Origin: Desulfurivibrio dismutans
GTDB lineage: Bacteria; Desulfobacterota; Desulfobulbia; Desulfobulbales; Desulfurivibrionaceae
Assembly: GCF_029210385.1 (NCBI RefSeq)
Contig: NZ_JARGDQ010000001.1
Location: forward strand, 398,982-462,981
Direction: 5' to 3'
DNA: 64,000 nt
This document shows, piece by piece, positions 1 through 11,979 of the stretch. A program made the translations under genes and the position numbers. Position 1 is the stretch's first letter. Every line of letters begins with the position of its first letter. The notes beneath the pieces were generated by a model, which was not told the DNA's origin, did not search any database, and saw only the letters and a list, made by a program, of their open reading frames with translations.

Positions 1-594
1 GGTGTAGCGAACCGAATCAAGGATGATTTTGAATGCTTCCGGGTCCAGGGTGGCGCTGACGATACCGGCAAATTCGCCGCCCGGTCCGGCTACCACCCGG
101 CTCAGGTTCATTCCGTAAACGGCGAGAGAGGTTTCAAACGGTTGCCCCAGATAGAGGGTATCGGGATCGGGGTTGCGCCGGGGGGCCTGGAAATAATCGC
201 GATGGGCGAAGTTGCGACCGATGAGCTGCTGGTGGTTGATGGCCTTGGTGGTCCCCTCCCCATCGAGGATCAGCAGGGTGCGAATCCCGGGCAGGGCCCC
301 GACAAAAGCCTGGAGCAGGGGAACCCCGGCCGCCGGTCCCTCCGGCCGGGCCTGCCACTGCGGCAGCTCGGCCAGCAGCACCCGCAGGGTTAGATCCACC
401 CCATAGAGGTGGTGGACGATAAGATCGTGGACCACCTCGGCCTGTTTGGCCAGACGTTCTCTCTCCCGCTCTTCGATTTCCCGGCGCTCGTTGACCAGTT
501 CATAAAGGGGAATGACGGCCAGGAGCAGCAGCAGGCCGCCAAGCAGCAGCCATTCAATTACCGTCCTCTTCTTTCTGTAATTCTGATGTTCCAT
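1..594 (-). CDS. Cache-domain membrane sensor, N-terminal part (runs off the window)
   Basis: An open frame of 198 codons starts with ATG at 594 and continues past base 1, so only the N-terminus is present. It begins MEHQNYRKKRTVIEWLL, followed by a hydrophobic helix at about residues 13-32. An extracytoplasmic segment follows that has the look of a double Cache (PDC) domain, including the family's typical 'NFAHRDYF' stretch after a beta-strand rich 'IRTLLILDGEG' region. Such N-termini sit on histidine kinases, GGDEF proteins and chemoreceptors, and the output domain lies outside the window. It is transcribed divergently from the Fur-family gene. The ribosome site is weak, so the start is likely but not certain. 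Confidence 0.75.
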   Translation of the reverse strand, partial: MEHQNYRKKRTVIEWLLLGGLLLLLAVIPLYELVNERREIEERERERLAKQAEVVHDLIVHHLYGVDLTLRVLLAELPQWQARPEGPAAGVPLLQAFVGALPGIRTLLILDGEGTTKAINHQQLIGRNFAHRDYFQAPRRNPDPDTLYLGQPFETSLAVYGMNLSRVVAGPGGEFAGIVSATLDPEAFKIILDSVRYT

Positions 595-645
595 GCCGGT
601 TCACCGATGGGCCTCGGGCAGTGGTGCTGCCGGATAATTGTAAAA

Positions 646-694
646 TTGTCGTTGACAAGCCGGGGCGGCGCTCGCTAAGCCGTTATGCTATAAT
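646..694 (+). promoter_or_regulatory. Candidate promoter and operator of the Fur/PerR gene
   Basis: A perfect TATAAT lies at 689-694, preceded by TG at 686-687, giving an extended -10 (TGnTATAAT). The spaced -35 region is GC-rich and poor, as is common for extended -10 promoters. A perfect 5-3-5 inverted repeat, TTGTC GTT GACAA, occupies 646-658 just upstream. It could be an operator, but this is inference from symmetry alone. Confidence 0.5.
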
Positions 695-749
695 GCTACC
701 ATGTTTTTCCCTAGGGGTACCGGGATTTACTCAAACGAGGTGTTTTGCC

Positions 750-1214
750 GTGCATGAACTGGATCAGCACTTGCTGCAAGAGCGGCTAGTCGATTTTGAA
801 AAGCGTTGCCGGGAAAATGGTTTGAAAATGACCCATCAGCGGCTCACTGTCTATCGTGAGCTGCTCTCCTCTAGGGACCACCCTGCGGTGGAGACCCTTT
901 TTCAGCGGGTGCGCCGCCATATTTCCACCATTTCCATCGACACCGTTTATCGGACCCTGGCCACCCTGGAAGAGGCCGGGATGATCAACCGTGTTGATAC
1001 CACCGAGGGCGTGGTACGCTACGAAGCGGACCACGGGGTTAGCCACCATCATCTTGTCTGCAAAAAATGCCACCGAATTAAAGATTTCGTCTGGGAGTCG
1101 TTCGACACCATGCCCCCGCCCCCGGCGGTTGATCACTGGGGGGAAAGTGTGGGTAGAAGCGTGGTCTTCACCGGCATTTGCCGCCATTGCCGTGAACAGG
1201 GCGGAGAGAAATAA
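750..1214 (+). CDS. perR: Fur-family metalloregulator, PerR-like
   Basis: The product has 154 residues and the usual Fur-family size. An N-terminal winged helix ('KMTHQRLTVYRELL', then 'STISIDTVYRTLATLEEAGMI') is followed by a dimerisation domain with a His cluster ('GVSHHHLVC'). It carries two CxxC pairs for structural zinc, CKKC and CRHC near the C-terminus. The GTG at 750 is chosen because AACGAGG lies 10 bases upstream and homologues start about here; longer in-frame extensions lack family similarity. It sits directly before catalase-peroxidase, which is the classic context of a peroxide-sensing PerR repressor. Fur or Zur identity cannot be excluded from sequence alone. Confidence 0.85.
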   Translation: MHELDQHLLQERLVDFEKRCRENGLKMTHQRLTVYRELLSSRDHPAVETLFQRVRRHISTISIDTVYRTLATLEEAGMINRVDTTEGVVRYEADHGVSHHHLVCKKCHRIKDFVWESFDTMPPPPAVDHWGESVGRSVVFTGICRHCREQGGEK

Positions 1215-1239
1215 TTTGCCCCGGCCCGTCGTTTTCCTG

Positions 1240-3547
<2,308 letters not shown>

Positions 3548-3603
3548 TACCCGGCGGAGCTGCGCCGGAGATGAACCATTAACTAAAAAAGGAGAACAAG
3601 ACC

Positions 3604-3759
3604 ATGGACAAGTATGAGTGCCCCTGCGGCTATGTGTATGACCCGGCGGAAGGAGACTCCGATAGCGGTATTGAATAAGGCACCGCCTTTGCCGACTTGC
3701 CCGATGACTGGGTCTGCCCCAAGTGTCAGGCGGAAAAGGAACATTTTTACAAGATTTAG
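3604..3759 (+). pseudogene. Rubredoxin with in-frame stop
   Basis: After a good ribosome site (AAAAGGAGAAC), ATG at 3604 opens a rubredoxin: MDKYECPCGYVYDPAEGDSD, then GIE, then TAA at 3676-3678. The same frame then continues GTAFADLPDDWVCPKCQAEK and ends with TAG at 3757. The stop falls where rubredoxins have Pro in the 'G-x-P-P-G-T' loop. The first metal-binding knuckle also reads C-P-C-G instead of C-x2-C-G, so one residue is missing. Two independent lesions in 52 codons point to a genuine pseudogene rather than a single base-call error. An intact rubredoxin of a different type lies convergently next door. Confidence 0.8.
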
Positions 3760-3793
3760 CCGTAGTAAGCGGCCATGGTCAGGCCCGGGACGG

Positions 3794-4021
3794 TCAGCTT
3801 TCGGTGGGTAACTCACACTTGGCTTCCTTGGTCGAACCGGGCCCGGCCAAGGGACGAAAGCACTTTTTGGTGCCCCCGCAAATCGGGCAACGCCATTCCT
3901 CGGGCAAGTCTTCAAACTTGGTCCCCGGAGGGATTTTGCCCTTACGGTCACCCCGGTCGGGGTCGTAAACGTAGCCGCAGTTTGAGGTTTGACACTGATA
4001 CATCTCTTCGGGCTTAGCCAT
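3794..4021 (-). CDS. Rubredoxin with C-x4-C first knuckle (type II)
   Basis: This is a 75-residue one-iron electron carrier. The second cysteine pair is normal ('CPICGG'), but the first is C-QTSN-C-G, with four residues between cysteines instead of two. That spacing is known from the Rd-2 type rubredoxin of Desulfovibrio desulfuricans. The 'GYVYDP' and '[17 protein letters not shown]' segments are conserved. A short hydrophilic tail of about 20 residues extends beyond the usual 52-55 residue rubredoxin length. It lies downstream of isocitrate dehydrogenase on the same strand, with a 132-base gap containing palindromes. It is probably an electron donor in oxygen or peroxide reduction. Confidence 0.92.
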   Translation of the reverse strand: MAKPEEMYQCQTSNCGYVYDPDRGDRKGKIPPGTKFEDLPEEWRCPICGGTKKCFRPLAGPGSTKEAKCELPTES

Positions 4022-4084
4022 GATTTGATTCTCCTTGAATTACAGTGAGGGCCAGGGGACCATCTTCTGTTTCACCCTTCCTTT

Positions 4085-4153
4085 GCGCCGACTTTCCCCG
4101 TCGGGCGAACAACGGCTTGCTTAGCCGTCGGCAGTCCGTTTTTCAACGGGCTG

Positions 4154-4156
<3 letters not shown>
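4085..4156. repeat. Family B repeat fragment at the icd 3' end
   Basis: Read on the minus strand, the segment starting at the icd stop is TAGCAGCCCGTTGAAAAACGG (split: TAGCAGCCCGTT + GAAAAACGG). The same 21 bases occur at 34499-34521. Further small palindromes follow: CGGC...GCCG near 4113-4130 and CGCCGAC...GTCGGGCG near 4087-4108. There is no clean T-tract, so a terminator role is only possible. Confidence 0.55.
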
Positions 4157-6403
<2,247 letters not shown>

Positions 6404-6657
6404 TTATGCTCTGTTAAGGCGGCCAGTGGGCCGCATGACAACAAGAAACGCTAGCATATACCGGCGTAAATTGCAATTGCCCTTTGATTTTGCGGCAGGC
6501 TTCCGGCCAGTGTCAGGTTGCACTCGGGCTTGGCCGTGGCTGATCAGCAGCGACATGCAATCCTGTAGGCGGTGCATGGCGCGTGAACCGCCGCCGTGGA
6601 ATGCAGAAGAAGGTGACCAATGGCCCCGGGTTTTGCTGTAAAGGCGACAGAAACGGC

Positions 6658-6685
6658 TTGTGATCGTTTCGGCAATGGCTATACT
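6658..6685 (+). promoter_or_regulatory. Candidate gnd promoter
   Basis: TTGTGA at 6658-6663 and TATACT at 6680-6685 are separated by 16 bases. They sit about 50 bases before the gnd start, matching a sigma-70 promoter layout. Confidence 0.5.
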
Positions 6686-6733
6686 GAGAATAGATTCGAT
6701 TTGAAAATAATCCAGAACCATAGCGAGGCAACG

Positions 6734-8182
6734 ATGCAAAAAGCGGATATCGGCCTGATCGGCCTGGCCGTCATGGGCCAGAATCTGGTGCTCAATATGC
6801 ATGATCACGGTTACAAGGTGGCAGTGTACAACCGGACCACCGCCCGGGTGGATGAATTTCTGGCCGGTCCGGCGGCCGATACCGGCATCATCGGCACCCA
6901 TTCCCTGGAAGAGCTGAGCGTGGTGTTGAAAAAACCGCGCAAGGTGATGCTGATGGTCAAGGCCGGAGAGGTGGTGGACGCCTTTATCGAACAGCTTTTG
7001 CCCCACCTGGAAGCGGGGGATATCATCATCGACGGCGGCAATTCGCTTTACACCGACAGCAATCGCCGCACCCGGGAGTTGGCCGCCAAGGGTATTTTGT
7101 TCATCGGCAGCGGCGTTTCCGGCGGCGAGGAAGGAGCCCGCCGGGGGCCGTCCATCATGCCGGGCGGCAACCCCGCAGCCTGGCCTCAGGTGCAACAGAT
7201 TTTTCAGGATATTGCCGCTAAAGTCAACGGTGAGCCCTGTTGCGACTGGGTTGGCGAGGAAGGGGCGGGCCATTTCGTGAAAATGGTCCACAACGGCATT
7301 GAATACGGCGATATGCAGCTGATTTGCGAGGCCTACGACTTCCTGCGCCGAGGGCTTGGGTTGTCGGTGCCGGAGATTGCCGCCATCTTTGATGAGTGGA
7401 ACCGGGGGTCGCTGGAGTCCTACTTGATGGAAATTTCCAGTGAAATCCTGACCTACCAGGAGGCCGACGGCACCCCTCTGGTGGATAAGATTCTTGATGC
7501 CGCCGGCCAGAAAGGCACCGGCAAGTGGACCGGCATCAACGCCCTGGAACTGGGGGTGCCGCTGAGTTTAATCAGCGAAGCGGTTTTCGCCCGCTTTATC
7601 TCGGCCATGCATGAGGAACGGCAGCGGGCCGCGGCCGTCCTGCCCGGCCCGGACACGATTTTTGCCGGTGAGGTGCAGGAATACGTCCAGGCCCTGCACG
7701 ACGCCCTTTATGCCGCCAAAATCGTCTCCTATGCCCAGGGTTACCTGCTGATGCGGGCGGCGGCCGGCGAGTACGGCTGGCACCTCAACTACGGCGGAAT
7801 CGCTCGCATGTGGCGCGGCGGCTGCATTATCCGCAGCGTTTTTCTGGACAACATCTCCCAGGCCTATAGCGCCGATCCGGACCTGGAAAACCTCTTGCTG
7901 GCGGACTTCTTTGCCGGCGCGCTGGCCAAGGCCCAGATGGGATGGCGCCGGGTGGTGGCCAAATGTGCAGAACTGGGGTTGCCGGCGCCGGCTCTCTCGT
8001 CGGCCCTGGCTTTCTATGATGGTTACCGCAGCCACCGGCTGCCGGCCAACCTGCTCCAGGCCCAGCGGGACTACTTTGGGGCGCATACCTACGAACGGGT
8101 GGATCGTCCCCGTGGGGAATTTTTTCACACCGACTGGACCGGCCGGGGCGGCAAAGTTGCTTCCGGCACCTATAATGTTTAG
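6734..8182 (+). CDS. gnd: 6-phosphogluconate dehydrogenase, decarboxylating
   Basis: The 482-residue product oxidises 6-phosphogluconate to ribulose 5-phosphate plus CO2, making NADPH in the oxidative pentose phosphate pathway. The N-terminal Rossmann motif is 'GLIGLAVMGQNLVLNM'. The substrate signature 'ILDAAGQKGTGKWT' and the catalytic 'GEEGAGHFVKMVHNGIEYGDMQ' are intact. The C-terminal tail 'RPRGEFFHTDWTGRGG' is typical of the long dimeric form. ATG at 6734 is used because it begins exactly at the conserved N-terminus and has GCGAGG upstream; the open frame upstream is unrelated. It is the first gene of a same-strand run leading into the NorQ/NorD pair. Confidence 0.97.
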   Translation: MQKADIGLIGLAVMGQNLVLNMHDHGYKVAVYNRTTARVDEFLAGPAADTGIIGTHSLEELSVVLKKPRKVMLMVKAGEVVDAFIEQLLPHLEAGDIIIDGGNSLYTDSNRRTRELAAKGILFIGSGVSGGEEGARRGPSIMPGGNPAAWPQVQQIFQDIAAKVNGEPCCDWVGEEGAGHFVKMVHNGIEYGDMQLICEAYDFLRRGLGLSVPEIAAIFDEWNRGSLESYLMEISSEILTYQEADGTPLVDKILDAAGQKGTGKWTGINALELGVPLSLISEAVFARFISAMHEERQRAAAVLPGPDTIFAGEVQEYVQALHDALYAAKIVSYAQGYLLMRAAAGEYGWHLNYGGIARMWRGGCIIRSVFLDNISQAYSADPDLENLLLADFFAGALAKAQMGWRRVVAKCAELGLPAPALSSALAFYDGYRSHRLPANLLQAQRDYFGAHTYERVDRPRGEFFHTDWTGRGGKVASGTYNV

Positions 8183-8203
8183 GGTCCCAACAAGGAGGTT
8201 GCG

Positions 8204-8650
8204 ATGCCTCATTTTGGTTTGATTGACGAAGAAGCACTGGGTCCGGTGGCAGGGCCGCTGTTGCGGGCGAGATTGCATATCCGCAGCGGCCGCCGCCGGT
8301 TGCGTCAGGGCAAAACCGCCGGGGCCGTCGCCGTGCTGGCCGATGCGTTGAATTCGGCATTACGATGGTACTTCGCTGTTCCCGATCGGCGTGAGAGGCT
8401 GGCGCTTCCGGCCGCCGAAAAACTGCCGGATGATTTCGCCAGATATCAGGCCCTGGTCCGGGCCGGAGTGCTTGATGGCGCCTTTGATTTCGACGCCTTT
8501 GCGCAAGCCCTGGATCTGGCCCTGGAGGGTGATTCCGCCGATCTTGACGGGGCGGCCATCCTGCGAGACTTTGAACAGGTGATGTTGCAACTTGGGGTCA
8601 TGCCTTTTGCCGAAGAAGAACTGCCGCCGGAAGATCCCGGAACCGATTAA
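8204..8650 (+). CDS. Hypothetical protein preceding the NorQ/NorD pair
   Basis: A 148-residue soluble protein with no recognised domain, no signal peptide and no membrane helix. It is mostly helical in composition, with an Arg-rich N-terminal third ('SGRRRLRQGKTAGAVAVLADALN', TPR-like in feel) and an acidic C-terminus. AAGGAGG at 8191-8197 gives a strong ribosome site. Its TAA stop overlaps the ATG of the next gene by one base (TAATG), so it is probably cotranslated with the AAA+ ATPase and may be its accessory or substrate subunit. That role is inferred from position only. Confidence 0.7.
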   Translation: MPHFGLIDEEALGPVAGPLLRARLHIRSGRRRLRQGKTAGAVAVLADALNSALRWYFAVPDRRERLALPAAEKLPDDFARYQALVRAGVLDGAFDFDAFAQALDLALEGDSADLDGAAILRDFEQVMLQLGVMPFAEEELPPEDPGTD

Positions 8651-9498
8651 TGGAACCGCCCCGTTCCCTTGGCCAGAGGTTACTTATGCCGGTCCAGCAG
8701 GAAAGAATCGAAGAACACCGGATTACCGCCGAACCCTACTATCTGCCCCGGGGTGAAGAGCTGGAGATCGCCCGGATGGTTTATGCCCACCGGCTGCCCC
8801 TGCTGTTGAAGGGCCCCACCGGCTGCGGCAAGACCCGTTTCATGGAGTACCTGGCCTGGGAGCTTGAACGCCCCCTGGTCACCGTGTCCTGCCATGATGA
8901 TCTCACCACCGGTGATCTGGTGGGCCGCTACCTGATCCGGGGCGGAGAGGCGGTCTGGATGGACGGGCCACTCTCCCTGGCGGTGAGGGCCGGGGCCATC
9001 TGTTATCTCGATGAAATCGTCGAGGCTCGCAAGGACACCACGGTGGTGATCCATCCCCTGGCCGACGACCGCCGGGAGTTGCCGGTGGAAAAGCTCGGTG
9101 AACTGCTCACCGCACCGCCGGAGTTCATGCTGGCGGTTTCTTACAACCCCGGTTACCAGAGCGTCCTTAAGGATCTCAAACAGTCCACCCGCCAACGATT
9201 TGTGGCCCTGGAGTTTGATTATCCCGCCGCCGAATTTGAAACCGAGATCGTGGCCCGCGAGGCGGGCCTGGATGAGGGTACTGCCCGGAACCTGGTAAAA
9301 GTGGCCACCATGACCCGGGGGCTCAAGGATTCCGGGCTCCAGGAGGGGGCCAGCACCCGGCTGCTGATCCATGCCGGCAAGCTGATCAAGGGCGGCATTG
9401 CTCCGCGCACCGCCTGTCGGGTGGCCGTCTGCGCCCCACTGAGCGATGAACCCGAGATGCTGGCGGCGCTGGAAGAAATCGTCAGCTCGGTTTTTTAG
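8650..9498 (+). CDS. MoxR-type AAA+ ATPase, NorQ/CbbQ family
   Basis: The product has 282 residues, or 270 if translation starts at ATG 8686, which has its own AGAGG. Walker A is 'GPTGCGKT' and Walker B 'AICYLDEIVEA'; the arginine-finger region 'STRQRFVALEFDYP' and 'YNPGYQSVLKDLKQ' are typical of NorQ/NirQ/CbbQ/GvpN ATPases. These act with a VWA partner to activate metalloenzymes such as Rubisco or NO reductase, by ATP-driven remodelling or metal insertion. The VWA partner follows directly. No Rubisco or NO reductase gene lies nearby, so the client enzyme is unknown. Confidence 0.93.
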   Translation: MEPPRSLGQRLLMPVQQERIEEHRITAEPYYLPRGEELEIARMVYAHRLPLLLKGPTGCGKTRFMEYLAWELERPLVTVSCHDDLTTGDLVGRYLIRGGEAVWMDGPLSLAVRAGAICYLDEIVEARKDTTVVIHPLADDRRELPVEKLGELLTAPPEFMLAVSYNPGYQSVLKDLKQSTRQRFVALEFDYPAAEFETEIVAREAGLDEGTARNLVKVATMTRGLKDSGLQEGASTRLLIHAGKLIKGGIAPRTACRVAVCAPLSDEPEMLAALEEIVSSVF

Positions 9499-9507
9499 CT
9501 TTTTGCG

Positions 9508-11943
9508 ATGCCGACAACTTTAAACCGGGACGAGAAAGTGACCTGGAAATCCGCCACCACCGCCGGCCAGGCGCTGCTTGAAGAGTTGGCCTATTGGGGC
9601 AAGGATGATTATCTGGAGCGCCTGGCGGCTTATCCCGAACCGGTGCGGGAGGAGGTGTTGCGCCTGGCGGCGGCCATCTGGCCGGTGAGCTACGCCCTGG
9701 GTTACAATTTTCTGGATCAGGTGGACAAAGGGTTGTCCTGCCTGGCGCCGGAGCAACTGGCCGAGTGGGTCAAGGCCACCTTGGATGTTTACGAGCGGGA
9801 AGGGCTGCAGGCCGCCACCCGCTATCTGGCCGAGGTGGAGGATAACTTTCTCTGCCGGTTGCGGGGGGAGCACGGGTTGAGCCTGACGGCCGCCACTTCG
9901 CGGCTGCTTCCCTATCTGCGGGGCCTGGCCGGCGGCGAGCTGGCCCTGGCGCCGGCGCCGGTAAGCTGGACCGATGGCGAAACCATCTTCCTGCCCCCGG
10001 AAATCTCGCTTTTTAAACAAAGTGTTGCCAATTTCACTGTTTACAAGCTGCTGGCCACTTTCCAGTGGGGGCTGCTCAAGCTCGGCACCCTGACCGGTGA
10101 CCTTGCCATGTTCCCCGGCCTGGCGAAGGAGCTTATTAACCGTTATGGTAGGCAGCCGGCCGGCGAGGAACCATTTCCCGCCGATTTCTGTTCGCTTTTT
10201 CCTGCCCCCCGCCAGGCCGCCGATCTTCTCATGTTGCTGGAAAGCCAGCGGGTGTTGCGCTATTTGCAGCAGCAATTGCCGGGTTTGATGCGCGACAGCC
10301 TGCCGGTCTGCCGACGGCTGCAAAGCCGGCGGCCCGCCCCGGCTTCCTTGCGTGGCCCGTCCCGCGTGCTGGAAGCATGGAGCCGGTGGGTGCTGACCGG
10401 CGAAGGTGAAGCCGGTGAGGGGCTGGGGCCGGAGGAAAAGAAGCTTTACCGGCAGGGATTGTTGCTGCTGGCCGCCGCCGGGGAACCTGGCGAAGATGCT
10501 GCTGCTCCCGTTCAGGGCGGCGGGGCAGGGCAGCAGGAAGGCGGCGTGGGGCAGAGCCTGGAGCTTACCGCCGGGTTGTACCAACTGCTGGCGGAGTTGT
10601 CCGGGGATTATGAAAGGATTGAGCCTTTGCTGGGCATTTTACGTCCCGCCGCTGTCCAGGCTGTCCGTTTGCGGCGTCGTGAAGAACGCCGCCAGCGCTT
10701 TGTCGAGGCCCTGGGCGCCTTTTTACCCCCGGAGGCTGCCACTTCCGCGACCACTGACGAAGAGGCCGGCCCGGTAACCGGCGGGGCGCCGCCGCCGCCG
10801 GACAGTGAGGGACTGGCCATGCTGATCGGCAGGTCGGGCGAGGGGGACGAAGAGCGGGAACCGCCGGCGGCGGAGGGCGCCCCGGAGTACCTGGTCATCG
10901 GCGGCCGGGAGTTTAAGCTGCCGGAAGAGATTCAAGCCCTGGCCCGGGAAATCCAAAACGATCTGGGCCGGGTGCCGCCGCGTTATCTCAGCGCCGCCGT
11001 GGGCCAGGCCGGCGGTTCGGCGATCCGGGGGCCGGGGCCGGCGGCCGGCTCGGACGGGGAAGAGTCTTTGGTCGGCCCGCTGGTCTACGATGAATGGGAT
11101 TACCGCCGGCAGGGTTTTCGCAAAGACTGGTGCAAGCTGCTGCCCAAGGAACTGGCCCCGGTGCAGAGCACCTTTGTCTCCTCCACCCTGGCCCGTTATC
11201 GAGGCTCCTTACACCAACTCAAAAGGCAGTTTGAGATGATGCGCTTGCAACAGCGTCACCTCAGACGCCAGCGGGACGGTGATGAGATTGACTTCGATGC
11301 CGTGGTGGAATCCCTGGCCGACGCCCAAGCCGGGGTCTCGCCGACGGAAAAACTCTTCATCCGCCTGGACCGGGATGAACGCAACATCGCCGCCGTCTTC
11401 CTGGTGGACATGTCCTCCTCCACCGAAGGTTGGGTCAGTCTTTCCCTCAAGGAGGCTCTGGCCCTGATGTGCGAGGCCCTGGAGGTGCTGGGGGACCGCT
11501 ATGCCATATACGGCTTTTCCGGCATGCGCCGTCAGCGTTCCGAGTTCTACCACGTCAAGCACTTGGATGAACCTTACAGCGACCTGGTCCGGGGGCGGCT
11601 TGCCGCCATCAACCCCCGGGAATATACCCGCATGGGCCCGCCCATCCGCCACGTAACCAAACTGCTCACCGCCGTCGATGCCCGGGTTCGATTGCTGATC
11701 ACCCTCTCCGACGGCAAGCCCGAGGATTATGATGATTACAAAGGGGATTACGCCATTGAAGACACCCGCCACGCCCTCATTGAGGCCCGGGCGGCGGGGG
11801 TGCATCCCTTTGCCATTACCATCGACCGCCAGGCCCAGGACTATATTCCCCACCTTTACGGGGCGGTGAGTTACTGTTTCATCGATGACGTCAGAAAACT
11901 GCCCCTGCGGCTGCCCGGTATATACCGTACCCTGACCACTTAA
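9508..11943 (+). CDS. VWA-domain protein, NorD/CbbO-like
   Basis: The product has 811 residues. The last ~220 residues form a von Willebrand A domain with the MIDAS motif D-M-S-S-S ('VFLVDMSSSTEGW') and 'LITLSDGKPEDYDDYKGDY', as in NorD and CbbO. The N-terminal ~380 residues are helical. A low-complexity, acidic Pro/Gly-rich linker lies around residues 410-460. It follows the NorQ-like ATPase by nine bases and forms the expected ATPase-adaptor pair; the MIDAS metal site would bind the client. A charged segment 'QLKRQFEMMRLQQRHLRRQRDGDEID' just before the VWA domain is shared with NorD proteins. The client is not identifiable here. Confidence 0.9.
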   Translation: MPTTLNRDEKVTWKSATTAGQALLEELAYWGKDDYLERLAAYPEPVREEVLRLAAAIWPVSYALGYNFLDQVDKGLSCLAPEQLAEWVKATLDVYEREGLQAATRYLAEVEDNFLCRLRGEHGLSLTAATSRLLPYLRGLAGGELALAPAPVSWTDGETIFLPPEISLFKQSVANFTVYKLLATFQWGLLKLGTLTGDLAMFPGLAKELINRYGRQPAGEEPFPADFCSLFPAPRQAADLLMLLESQRVLRYLQQQLPGLMRDSLPVCRRLQSRRPAPASLRGPSRVLEAWSRWVLTGEGEAGEGLGPEEKKLYRQGLLLLAAAGEPGEDAAAPVQGGGAGQQEGGVGQSLELTAGLYQLLAELSGDYERIEPLLGILRPAAVQAVRLRRREERRQRFVEALGAFLPPEAATSATTDEEAGPVTGGAPPPPDSEGLAMLIGRSGEGDEEREPPAAEGAPEYLVIGGREFKLPEEIQALAREIQNDLGRVPPRYLSAAVGQAGGSAIRGPGPAAGSDGEESLVGPLVYDEWDYRRQGFRKDWCKLLPKELAPVQSTFVSSTLARYRGSLHQLKRQFEMMRLQQRHLRRQRDGDEIDFDAVVESLADAQAGVSPTEKLFIRLDRDERNIAAVFLVDMSSSTEGWVSLSLKEALALMCEALEVLGDRYAIYGFSGMRRQRSEFYHVKHLDEPYSDLVRGRLAAINPREYTRMGPPIRHVTKLLTAVDARVRLLITLSDGKPEDYDDYKGDYAIEDTRHALIEARAAGVHPFAITIDRQAQDYIPHLYGAVSYCFIDDVRKLPLRLPGIYRTLTT

Positions 11944-11979
11944 CCCCCTTGGCGCGGGGGTAACCTGCGAGGTTGACGG

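Noticed and set aside
652..694. TTGACA at 652 as -35 partner of TATAAT at 689
   Set aside because: The spacing is 31 bases, far beyond the usable 16-19; the extended -10 explanation was preferred.
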